DNA of 60,530 bases. Source: Deltaproteobacteria bacterium. GTDB taxonomy: Bacteria; Desulfobacterota; Binatia; HRBIN30; JACQVA1. Below the pieces are notes generated by a model, which was not told where the DNA came from, ran no database searches, and saw only the letters and a program-made list of their open reading frames with translations. Each line of letters opens with the position of its first letter. Position 1 is the first letter of the stretch. The stretch lies in assembly GCA_016178705.1 (NCBI GenBank), contig JACOST010000029.1:1-60530 (forward strand). Reading direction: 5' to 3'. The position numbers and the translations under genes are program-made. This document shows positions 53,801 through 60,530 of this stretch, piece by piece.

Positions 53801-56247
53801 CGCGACTCGAATCGCTCCTGACAACTAAAGGGTCCGGGTTTGACCGGACCGCCGTTGCGCGGCTCATGATGGAGGCGAGAGCGCCGGCCACGCCTCTCGT
53901 CATAGATGTCCTCGTCAATGCGCTCGACGAGGCGCCGGAGCGGGATGCCGTCAGCGAAGGTCTTTCGACCTGGATGGCTGATCCCGGATCGGATTCCGTC
54001 GTTCGCTACGGACTAGAGAAGGGGTTTCACAATGGCAATCAGGCGGTGCGACGCGCGTGCGCACGTCTTCTCGGTCGGGTAGATCTCCCGCTCCCGCCGG
54101 AGGCAAGCCGATCCGGGAATGATGAGGAGGAGAAGCAACGCGTTGGGGAGATTCTCAGGTTGTTGGACGACGCTGGCACGCAGGGGGAGGCCCTCACATT
54201 GCTCGAAGATGAGCTGTGGGACGAGAATTTGCCCGTCGCGTGGCAGGCGGCACTCGCGCTCGCCACCGCCGGCCGATTCGAAACACCGGGCCTTGCACAC
54301 GCGTTAGTGCGGGTGGGGTTTGCCTGGGACCTCCGACAAAGGATCGCGGTTCAGTACGTCCGTCAGATGCTGCGTGATCCTCGCTCGGCACGCGCGACGC
54401 GCGCGGCGATTCTAGAGAGTCTTGAAAGCTCACACAGCGGAACCGCCGCGACGTCTGCGTTCCTCCTCCTCGAAACGGAAGGCGTGGACTTGGGAACGAA
54501 TCTGCCGCACATCCTCCAAGCGGCGCTCCGCGAAACAGCGCGTCTCGATGACACCATCCCGCACCTTCAGCGCCTCTTGAGGAGCGACAATGCAGAAGAA
54601 ACTGCAGCCGTTCTCACCAGCTATCTCAGTTCCACAACGAATCTCGATAGTGCGGTCGCGGGACGCCTCGCGATCCTCTTGGCCGACGAGGGAGCGAGCG
54701 GCTCGTGGACTCTCGCACGTGAGTTAGTGCTTCATGGTGCGGGCACTGAGTCTACACGCCCTCAGGCGAACGTGCACCTTCGTACGATGCTTGACGACCA
54801 CTCGGTTTCATCGGAAGTCAGGCGTGCGCTCTCGGAGGGGCTAAAATCGAGCGACAGTCGGGTCGCGTGGAACGCGGCACGTCTTCTTTGTGAACGCGAA
54901 AGTTTTTTCGAGGAGCATCTCCCTGATGTTCTTGTTCGCGCGGGTCTTGGTCACCACGAACGCACGGAGCGAACGGCCGCTCACCAATGGCTCTGCAAGA
55001 TGTTGGCACGTCCGCGACTCGCCAAGCGTACGCGGAAGGCCCTTCAGGACGGCATCGAAGACGCGCTGAACCGGGGCCGGCAGTACGGGAAGAACTACGA
55101 ACTCGCGTGGGAGGCGGCAAGCTGCCTCGTGTCTGCGACCGTGATGGAAGCGGACAATCTCCCCGAGGCGGTGATTGTTGGCGGTTTCGCCGAACTGACC
55201 CGGCACGAGCATGTGATGGCCCTGCTTCGGAAGCTGTGTGCGGCGAAGCCGGAGCTCGCCGCGGACATCGAGGAAACCCTTCGGGAGTCGCTCCGGGCGG
55301 AGGACACGACCGTGCGATGGGGAGCCGCCACCGCCATCCTTGAGATCTTTCCTGAAACAGTGTCGGAGAGTGCGCGGCTCGTCATCGAACGTCGGGAACA
55401 TCGTCACGACGAGAGTGACGACGATGAAGATGCGTCCAAGAAGTCCGAAGCGTTCCTTGCTTCATTGACGCGCGTTCTCCTGCAGCAGTCCCGAGAGAAC
55501 GCGGCCGCGCACCGGCACCTCGAACGACTGCTAGCGTCGACGGACGACGGCCCGGCGATTCGCCTCGGACTCATCACGCTCCTCGAACAGAAGGATCGCG
55601 ATGATGCCGACTGTGATGCCGTTGCTCTCGGTGCTGCTGAGTGTCTAGTGAAGATCGACAGGTACGAGACGAAACACATTGCGACCGCCGTCGTGAAGGG
55701 CCCCCTGGGGCGGGATCCACTTCACGTAGACGCTGCGCGTCTCCTCGACACGCTGCGTGCCAATCCATCCACGGCGGGACTCGTCGCGGACGCGCTCGGC
55801 ACCGCTCTGTGGTCCGATGATGGACGCGTGGCTGGTGCCGCGGCGGAGTATCTCGTGCGTCGCGGTGAGTCGGATTTCCCAGGTGTTGCGCGCGGCCTTG
55901 TACGGGCACGCGCCGATCATCACCGACGCAGGTGGGACCCCGAGGCGCACGTTCAGGCGTTCCTGCGCGACAGCCGTATGCGCCAGAGTGTTCTCGATGC
56001 TTTAGGCGCCGCAGTCTTTGATGACGACGAGGAGACGAGCTACGATACCGCGCGTCTGCTACTCGGCGCCGGCGGTCGTCTCTCCGATCGAATCCTAGAC
56101 GTGCTCGATCGGAAAGCCCGTGTGGACGCGCCGCTCGGGCCACTTGCGCTACTGGCGACGACCGGCCAGGTGGACAATGCGCGGCGCCTCGCGGAAGGTC
56201 GCGGCATGCGAGATCTTGTCGCGGTCTTAGGGCGAGAGTCCGTGTGA
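50818..56247 (+). CDS. Nuclease-NACHT-helical-repeat antiviral-type protein
   Basis: An 1809-residue three-part protein. (1) Residues ~30-200: a Cap4/DUF4297-like PD-(D/E)xK nuclease with GGSGYDYQDLYVALHLAEL, E69, D88/D89 (HVDDLIL) and QLK (Q103, K105). (2) Residues ~380-760: a NACHT NTPase with Walker A GPGTGKTTT near 394, Walker B LLLFDGLDEVSDD near 495 and the STAND-type VLSFAHLSFRDYLAACD near 740. (3) Residues ~800-1809: helical HEAT-like repeats (AWNAARLLCERE, AGAAAEYLVRRGE), a sensor-sized solenoid. This is the plan of Avs/bNACHT immune proteins: the solenoid senses a phage protein, NACHT oligomerises, the nuclease cuts DNA. Specific trigger unknown. Codon use and GC look lower than in flanking genes. 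ATG 50818; a start at 50872 is possible. Confidence 0.85.
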   Translation: MKPQMAAEKRPPKRARRMKRTAELRRHTRGRSGGRAGGSGYDYQDLYVALHLAELLMGARDPLVEVLWEKKALDPGDPTGRAEAVHVDDLILARQSGSWTYVQLKETAPRGGWSVRKFVQSGIADQFWRQWTTRPLEQRNRVTVLLATNGDVASLRDLIDVAQRARTPAELVSEEGAALTAPSVALIADALSLPATSIELLSYLKAIDVVQLPSAVDLDAWITQRLVAFGEKAPAITDRLVRLIAESKHSGASARSSYTRQTLIDRLLKDGLAADDLISAGVVRAAPVTSAAAWVSHRAEIVKQFRRFRLYGLNIAKPVYADLLTLFVAPLLARAGRGEDAGKYQRRDLDDRPTLADRVLREGRDDDFHWERGRPGVVELAAALNEHGRIGFVAGPGTGKTTTLKWLALVSALDDDEGRQCRIDIGLPPEPLIPLYVSFRQFARRVRARELGGVQGRVGLVSDFIAAQLESGLAGAPSSREKALQIAQSLLESDRTLLLFDGLDEVSDDTMRDTLFTAVTDLIETYKAPRVIIASRPAGIRRFRPHANLALFEPLPLGRERRALFARQWYRAVRVEGDTFLTETEIASKSADLARDAEALVDLTSNPLLLSILALIHFNRGGLPVDRATLYDHATVAMLGHWERDVAGRDLGDDAIPRDWAQVLQLNADQIRLVVERLAWRLHEKGVAEVSTEAVEETLAHAFKELARRASHPPSDRAAVMVRLLVDRSGLLLERDPGVLSFAHLSFRDYLAACDRVRSDEAGLRQLVAFSSDDAHDELLRFALGIIYLEKADGVERARTLLSHLGEVAPTLAVSCLLDAPDIAMDGATINRLAHGVWIEADRGHHRPGVAARLLRVLFLRSADPDRLLVALLARGEHDRHRMGSDLAFRLLLERPDGPLAPELAWLLRRVAVLPQATHRHREPFAPFSVQGVARLLLAEAGSGSPADNVEALATLLGRHHWAGDASDDERTADKRAKHVLLNALRSGDGASVGARLESLLTTKGSGFDRTAVARLMMEARAPATPLVIDVLVNALDEAPERDAVSEGLSTWMADPGSDSVVRYGLEKGFHNGNQAVRRACARLLGRVDLPLPPEASRSGNDEEEKQRVGEILRLLDDAGTQGEALTLLEDELWDENLPVAWQAALALATAGRFETPGLAHALVRVGFAWDLRQRIAVQYVRQMLRDPRSARATRAAILESLESSHSGTAATSAFLLLETEGVDLGTNLPHILQAALRETARLDDTIPHLQRLLRSDNAEETAAVLTSYLSSTTNLDSAVAGRLAILLADEGASGSWTLARELVLHGAGTESTRPQANVHLRTMLDDHSVSSEVRRALSEGLKSSDSRVAWNAARLLCERESFFEEHLPDVLVRAGLGHHERTERTAAHQWLCKMLARPRLAKRTRKALQDGIEDALNRGRQYGKNYELAWEAASCLVSATVMEADNLPEAVIVGGFAELTRHEHVMALLRKLCAAKPELAADIEETLRESLRAEDTTVRWGAATAILEIFPETVSESARLVIERREHRHDESDDDEDASKKSEAFLASLTRVLLQQSRENAAAHRHLERLLASTDDGPAIRLGLITLLEQKDRDDADCDAVALGAAECLVKIDRYETKHIATAVVKGPLGRDPLHVDAARLLDTLRANPSTAGLVADALGTALWSDDGRVAGAAAEYLVRRGESDFPGVARGLVRARADHHRRRWDPEAHVQAFLRDSRMRQSVLDALGAAVFDDDEETSYDTARLLLGAGGRLSDRILDVLDRKARVDAPLGPLALLATTGQVDNARRLAEGRGMRDLVAVLGRESV

Positions 56248-56312
56248 CATGACGAAGCCCAAACAACCGCGCGTGCCCCGGCATGCGCCGAAGATGCTCT
56301 GCTTCGCCGCGG

Positions 56313-59300
56313 TCAGATCCGATGTGCGTCAGGTGCTGCCGCGCCTCCGGCCCCACCCATCGCTTGCCCGGACTCCGGGTCGTCTGTCCCGATGAGTTCG
56401 TCCCATCGGAGTCGGTAGCGGCGTTCGCGCTCAAGAAATGCCCGTTCGCCGCCTTCCAGGAGCTCGCATACCGCTTTCCTGATCTCTCGGTTTTCGAGCG
56501 ACCCACTCCGGTACGTGATGCTTGGGAGCCCTCCGCTCGGTCCGCGGATGGACTCCGCCACGATCACTTGGTCAGCGTCGGTGTTCACAACCAAGTTCGC
56601 GTTGTGCGTCACGACGATGACTTGCCGACGTTTTCGAGCAGCGCGGAAATAGAAGACCAGCTCGTCGAATACCGACTTCGGGTCGAGGTTTTCCTCCGGC
56701 TGGTCTATGATCAGTGGGCGTCGGTCCTGGTCGTCGATCGCCAAGTAGAGGAGCAGAAGGACGATACCCCTGGTTCCTGGAGACAGTCGCTCGATGGGCA
56801 CGCCGTCGTAACGGATGCCGTACTCCAGAGTGACGTGATCCGTCGAGTAGAGCCATGCCCCCAACGACTGGACCCACGCGTGACGATCCTCTGCCTTGAC
56901 AGTGCTCGGCCGCCCCTCCAGAAGGTCGCTGTGGTACGTCTTCCGGAATACGTCCATCGCCGTTGCGACCGTCTCCGCAGAGCCGTCGCGCCACGCCGCG
57001 AGGAGTTCCCGCTCGGCTATCTCGCGCAAGTTTCCGCGGCCCCGAAATCGCCCTGCTGTGCGCAGATCGAGAAGTCGCTCCCCAGCCTCGACCCACGAGC
57101 CCATATCGACGAGGCGATGCACGAAGAAATCGAGCTTAGCGAGTGCGCCCTCGGCCCGAGCTAGCTTTTTGCGCAGAGGTCCATAGAGTTCCTCCAGCAC
57201 CTCCTGCTCTTCAAGCAGGCCGCCAAAGACGGCAAGATAGCTGTCACGTCGCTGAGCCAGGCATTCTCTGCGGCGTCCTTCGGCCCCTTCGGCGTGCTTG
57301 ATCTCGCGATCGATGCTGCCAAGTCGCGCTTCCTGTTGTGCGATCGTTCGCTTCACCTCATCAAACTTCCGCTGCTTAGTCACATCGACGCCCACGTCCT
57401 TCCGGGTCTCGTCGCGTCTCCTGCGAAGCAGCGCAAGCGGCCACTTCAAAAGCGGCGTTGTGACTTCGTCCACGAGTACTGATGGGTCTCCATCGAGCAA
57501 CGTCTTAGTGGCGCCGTCGGTGTCCTTGATTGCGTTGCGGATGACTCCATCCGCGTCACCCGCGAACTGCATCCGAAACGCCTTCCACTCCTCTTCGGAC
57601 AGCGCCGCCGCTGCGAACGTTCGCTGCATTTCCGCAAACCGCCTTGGTTCGATCTGGTTGAGGATGTGCTCGCGTTCCTGCTGGAGCTCGCCCCGTCTCT
57701 GGCGCTGCAACTGGAGACGTTGCAGCTCCCCTTCCGCCTCCGAGCACGCCTTGTCGATGGCTGCCAGCTGTCGCGCGCGTTCCTCCTTACCCTTAGGGAT
57801 GAGCGTCAGAAGTTCCTTCTTAGCCTTCTCGATGGCTTCGGCGATTCCCTTGCGTGTCTTGCGCTTTGCGTCGAGGCCGTCACGCAGGATGTCCTCCCTG
57901 GCGATCGTGTCGCTTGCCGACAGGATGAGTTCCCTGAGTTCATCCCGGCGACGTCGAATTGCCTCCAGTCGAGCATCCTTGAGTTCGTCGAAGGAAGCGG
58001 CTCCGAGGCGGTCTGCGTCATCGGTGGCCTCAAAGATCACTCGCTCGATCTCATCGCGCAGCTGCGTTGCTAGGCCAGCGGACGAGCAGAGTTGCTCCAC
58101 GAACTGCTGCGACAGATACCGCGCGTCGGCAGCTTCGTCATCGACGCCGCCGTTAGATTGTGGCTGAAGCTCCGCGCTGTGTTTCGCTCCGTCGCCCCAG
58201 CGGAGTTCAACGCGCGCGGATCCAACGAGATTCTCGGGATGCGTGGCGCGTCGAAGAAACGACGATTCGGCAAGTGCCCCACCGAGCGAACGTGTGCCCT
58301 GTGCGACTATGTCAGCCAGGGCGGTCTTGCCAGATCCACGCTCGCCAATGATGGCAACGAGCCCCCCGTTCATCTCGACCGTGCCGTTCGTGAACCATGT
58401 TGCATCGGAGACCGTTACACGGTCGATGCGGAATGCGGGCGACGTTTCCGGTGGTGGCGCCTCGCCAATCCAGGCCCGCTCTTCAGGCTCAATGACTGCT
58501 TGCCGCAACGTCTCGAACGTGAGGTCCCCCTTGAGCCAGCAGTATCGCTTTAGATCAGGTGTTAGAACCTTCTCGTGACGGTGCGCATCCGAGCCGTGAA
58601 GGCAGGGCTTGAGCGAGCGGTAGTGCTTTTCGATGACGCCCGGTGGGCATTGGGGGGTCTTCCCGAGCCAGAAGTCCCGCTGCGCGGGCGTGCCGGCAAA
58701 GATGATGTGTGCGAAGGATTCAAGATTCCATCGGCTAGCTTTGTACGAGTCGTCGCTCTGTAACCCGGCTGTGCCATCATTGGAGCCTCCGGCAACAGCA
58801 ACAAGGCAGTTTTTCCTTAGCCACCCCTCACGGCGAAAGAGTTCGCGAAGCTGATCGAACGTGGCCTTGAACTGGTTGGCGCCCGTCTTGATCGCCCCTT
58901 GTCGATCCGTCTGGGTCGCATCGATTGCTCGCCCCAGCCGCTCGAAGTCGTCAAGAGTGCAGTGGTACGTTCGGTCTTCGGGCTCGAAGTGGAACTGAAG
59001 CTGCCCGAGAATCCGTTGAATCTCGCTTTCATGATCGGGATCGTCGGGAGAGAATAGGAGATGAAGGTTGATGGGGTGCTTCTTCTCGGTCTTGATGTCC
59101 AACCGCATTTCCACGTTCGGGAACAGAAGCTCCACGTTCGCGAGGCGTCCCTGCGCCTTCCGCTTTCTCACCTCGTGGTAGGCGTTGATACAGAAGTAGT
59201 CAGTGACGCCAAGGGCACGTACGGTCGGCACGGACGTTTCGATCTCCCCCAAGTACTTCTCCCAGTCTTCATGAAACGCGTCAACGAGTAGCGTTCCGGG

Positions 59301-59369
59301 CGCGTGTATATGCGGATCCCAGCGGTGCCACTCCGAACCCCGGGGATTGAACAATACTGTGGAGTTCAT
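56313..59369 (-). CDS. PHP-phosphoesterase/SMC-like ATPase (TrlF-type)
   Basis: A 1018-residue protein. Residues 1-300 form a PHP metal phosphoesterase domain: RWDPHIHAPGT (H20, H22), GVTDYF (D57), INLHLLF (H103) and HGSDAH (258-263). From ~315 an SMC/ABC-type ATPase follows: Walker A GERGSGKTAL (342-351), a Q-loop region YLSQQFVEQL, a long charged coiled coil (~440-760), the signature LSPGTRGIVLLLLYLA, Walker B LIIDQPEENLDP (near 886) and the H-loop VTHNANLVV. It resembles proteins annotated as TrlF-family AAA-like ATPases. The fusion suggests an ATP-gated phosphoesterase acting on nucleic acid or nucleotides, typical of conflict systems. It converges on the NACHT gene with a 65-base gap holding a short GC hairpin (56270-56287). 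Confidence 0.85.
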   Translation of the reverse strand: MNSTVLFNPRGSEWHRWDPHIHAPGTLLVDAFHEDWEKYLGEIETSVPTVRALGVTDYFCINAYHEVRKRKAQGRLANVELLFPNVEMRLDIKTEKKHPINLHLLFSPDDPDHESEIQRILGQLQFHFEPEDRTYHCTLDDFERLGRAIDATQTDRQGAIKTGANQFKATFDQLRELFRREGWLRKNCLVAVAGGSNDGTAGLQSDDSYKASRWNLESFAHIIFAGTPAQRDFWLGKTPQCPPGVIEKHYRSLKPCLHGSDAHRHEKVLTPDLKRYCWLKGDLTFETLRQAVIEPEERAWIGEAPPPETSPAFRIDRVTVSDATWFTNGTVEMNGGLVAIIGERGSGKTALADIVAQGTRSLGGALAESSFLRRATHPENLVGSARVELRWGDGAKHSAELQPQSNGGVDDEAADARYLSQQFVEQLCSSAGLATQLRDEIERVIFEATDDADRLGAASFDELKDARLEAIRRRRDELRELILSASDTIAREDILRDGLDAKRKTRKGIAEAIEKAKKELLTLIPKGKEERARQLAAIDKACSEAEGELQRLQLQRQRRGELQQEREHILNQIEPRRFAEMQRTFAAAALSEEEWKAFRMQFAGDADGVIRNAIKDTDGATKTLLDGDPSVLVDEVTTPLLKWPLALLRRRRDETRKDVGVDVTKQRKFDEVKRTIAQQEARLGSIDREIKHAEGAEGRRRECLAQRRDSYLAVFGGLLEEQEVLEELYGPLRKKLARAEGALAKLDFFVHRLVDMGSWVEAGERLLDLRTAGRFRGRGNLREIAERELLAAWRDGSAETVATAMDVFRKTYHSDLLEGRPSTVKAEDRHAWVQSLGAWLYSTDHVTLEYGIRYDGVPIERLSPGTRGIVLLLLYLAIDDQDRRPLIIDQPEENLDPKSVFDELVFYFRAARKRRQVIVVTHNANLVVNTDADQVIVAESIRGPSGGLPSITYRSGSLENREIRKAVCELLEGGERAFLERERRYRLRWDELIGTDDPESGQAMGGAGGAAAPDAHRI

Positions 59370-59640
59370 CCGCGACTATGGAATCATGGAGCCATCGCTC
59401 AACGCAAGGAGTCGTGAATCGCTATTCATCATCACGTCGAGACAAGTTCGGTCTGGAAAGTGGACTTCCGCTTCCGTTCGGCCGCATCGAATAGTGGTCA
59501 GCCGTCAGCTCTCGGCAACCGGCGTGGGATCTCGCGGCTCGCCGCATCTTGTCTAGTCGCTGCTTGCCCAGCAAGTCGTCCATGGGCGGTTGACGCACCA
59601 GCCGTCAACCTTCGGTCTCCGTATCGCCGTGGTCAAGAAG

Positions 59641-59670
59641 AGAGATTCTTCGCTTCGCTCAGAATGACAT
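59641..59670. repeat. Dispersed repeat AGATTCTTCGCTTCGCTCAG...
   Basis: One copy of a short element often seen between genes of GC-rich environmental bacteria (ending CTCAGAATGACA). It lies in the 311-base gap between the PHP-ATPase start and the GST stop. The rest of the gap (59370-59640), which must hold the ATPase promoter, shows no clear signal. Confidence 0.55.
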
Positions 59671-59680
59671 ACGGGGAGCT

Positions 59681-60289
59681 TTACGCCTTTGCACTCGGCC
59701 GCGCGGATACTGCGGCATGCCAGCGCGCCAGATTCTTCTGCTCGGGCTGAATCTTGATGGCGCTGACGCGGCCGAAGTCGATGCCGCACAATGCCGTGAT
59801 GTCGGCGATGGTGTAGCGTGCGCCGGCGATGAACTCGCGCTGGGCGAGGACTTCGTCGAGCCAACCGAGTTGGTGCACCGCCTGCTTGCGACAGACCTCG
59901 CCCCACTCGGGCACTTGCGGAATGCGGCCCTTGAAGAACGGATGCCCGTTGCGAAACACCTGCGCAATCGGAATCAAAACTTCCGACTCCATCCGGCGCT
60001 GCCACATTTCGACCAGCGCCCGGTCACGCGCATCGACGCCCATCAGCGGCGGGTTCGGCTGCGTCTCCTCGAAGTAGCGACAGATCGCCACGCTCTCGGC
60101 GATGCAGGTGCCGTCGTCGAGTTCGAGGACGGGCAGCACGCCGAGTGGATTCTTCTTGCGAAACTCCGGCGCGCGATTCTCCGCCTTGCCGATGTCGACC
60201 TGTTCGTAGGGCACGCTGATGCCCTTCTCGGCGAGAAAGATGCGCACGCGGCGCGGGTTGGGAGCGGTCTGGCTGTCGTAGATTTTCAT
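59681..60289 (-). CDS. Glutathione S-transferase
   Basis: A 202-residue full-length GST. Thioredoxin-fold N-terminal domain MKIYDSQTAPNPRRVRIFLA with the glutathione loop NPLGVLPVLELDDG (cis-Pro) and AESVAICRYFEE; the C-terminal helical domain includes FIAGARYTIADITALCGIDF, the folding motif with Asp. Conjugates glutathione to electrophiles in the cytoplasm. Start ATG 60289 is preceded by GGAGAGGA. Right-hand border gene of the defence island. Confidence 0.92.
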   Translation of the reverse strand: MKIYDSQTAPNPRRVRIFLAEKGISVPYEQVDIGKAENRAPEFRKKNPLGVLPVLELDDGTCIAESVAICRYFEETQPNPPLMGVDARDRALVEMWQRRMESEVLIPIAQVFRNGHPFFKGRIPQVPEWGEVCRKQAVHQLGWLDEVLAQREFIAGARYTIADITALCGIDFGRVSAIKIQPEQKNLARWHAAVSARPSAKA

Positions 60290-60313
60290 CGTCCTCTCCT
60301 TCGCAAGAAAATT

Positions 60314-60400
60314 TTCACCGCGGAGACGCTGAGGCGCAGAGAGAGCCCGAGGAAGCCATCATCCGTCCTGCCTTCCCCTCCTCTCGGCGTCTCAGCGTCT
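60314..60400. repeat. Inverted repeat AGACGCTGAG.CGC.GAGAG with TTCACCGCGGAGAC lead
   Basis: Arms 60324-60343 and 60381-60400 pair in 18 of 20 positions. The lead TTCACCGCGGAG resembles 44349-44386, and the window ends with an inverted CCCGGTGAACC (60516-60526), probably another unit. No gene in 60290-60530. Confidence 0.65.
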
Positions 60401-60530
60401 GCCATGGTTCGGTTTGTCAAGGGGCGGGATGAAAGCCACACCTCTTCTCTGCGGGGGCGGCGGGGTGGTGGTCCGCGCGCAGCCGCACCGGGCCACTGGC
60501 GTTGATGGTTGTCTCCCGGTGAACCTCCCA

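Noticed and set aside
56248-56312. Strong terminator between the convergent giant genes
   Set aside because: Only a short GC hairpin with a mismatch and a tiny loop at 56270-56287, and no T-run.
56283-58167. Two plus-strand frames of about 290 codons under the PHP-ATPase
   Set aside because: Ser/Arg-rich antisense translation of the ATPase and coiled-coil coding DNA.

Overview
The window is GC-rich, densely coded bacterial DNA with about 40 protein genes and no tRNA, rRNA or CRISPR that I could see. Many traits point to an uncultured soil-type lineage near the old Deltaproteobacteria, most likely Candidatus Binatota: exported proteins built from short Cys/Gly repeats, Thr/Pro-rich linkers before a dockerin-like tail, many acyl-CoA enzymes (CaiB, thiolase plus OB-fold partner, FATP-type ligase), an F420-type oxidoreductase, and many short intergenic palindromes. 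This placement is inference from gene content; no marker gene was compared.

Layout. 1-8.9 kb: a MoxR ATPase/VWA pair split by heptamer repeats, a D-aminoacylase-type amidohydrolase, an exported Cys-rich repeat protein bracketed by two copies of a 40-bp direct repeat, and a sulfatase. 9-13.6 kb, mainly minus strand: SDR, VOC and cupin enzymes and a large secreted beta-helix protein. 13.9-19.8 kb, plus strand: patatin, Kup potassium transporter, a fused double CaiB CoA-transferase and a universal stress protein. 19.7-24.7 kb, minus strand: YihY/BrkB membrane protein, an enlarged DNA polymerase III delta subunit, a REP-associated transposase between two REP hairpin pairs, an OB-fold/thiolase-like pair and a small lipoprotein. 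24.8-32 kb: sigma-54 response regulator, a VapBC-type module followed by an AlbA/Schlafen-like gene, apolipoprotein N-acyltransferase and a PDZ/GAF histidine kinase. 32-44 kb: two exported proteins in one operon, a thrombospondin-3-type calcium-binding protein, an acyl-CoA synthetase, a double nitroreductase (SagB/ThcOx type), a REC-PAS-GAF-GAF kinase, an F420-type oxidoreductase, a DyP peroxidase and a GST deletion remnant. 44.5-50.3 kb, plus strand: FAD dehydrogenase, lipoprotein amidohydrolase and a GH3 glycosidase with PA14 insert.

50.3-59.4 kb looks like an inserted defence island. It holds two very large genes that converge tail to tail: an 1809-residue Cap4/DUF4297-like nuclease-NACHT-helical-repeat protein, and a 1018-residue PHP-phosphoesterase/SMC-like ATPase (TrlF type). 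Both join a nucleic-acid-processing domain to an NTPase switch. The flanking genes are ordinary metabolic genes (GH3, GST). This is the best candidate in the window for an undescribed immune system.

At least six families of short palindromic or repeated elements lie between genes; they explain most gene-free DNA here.
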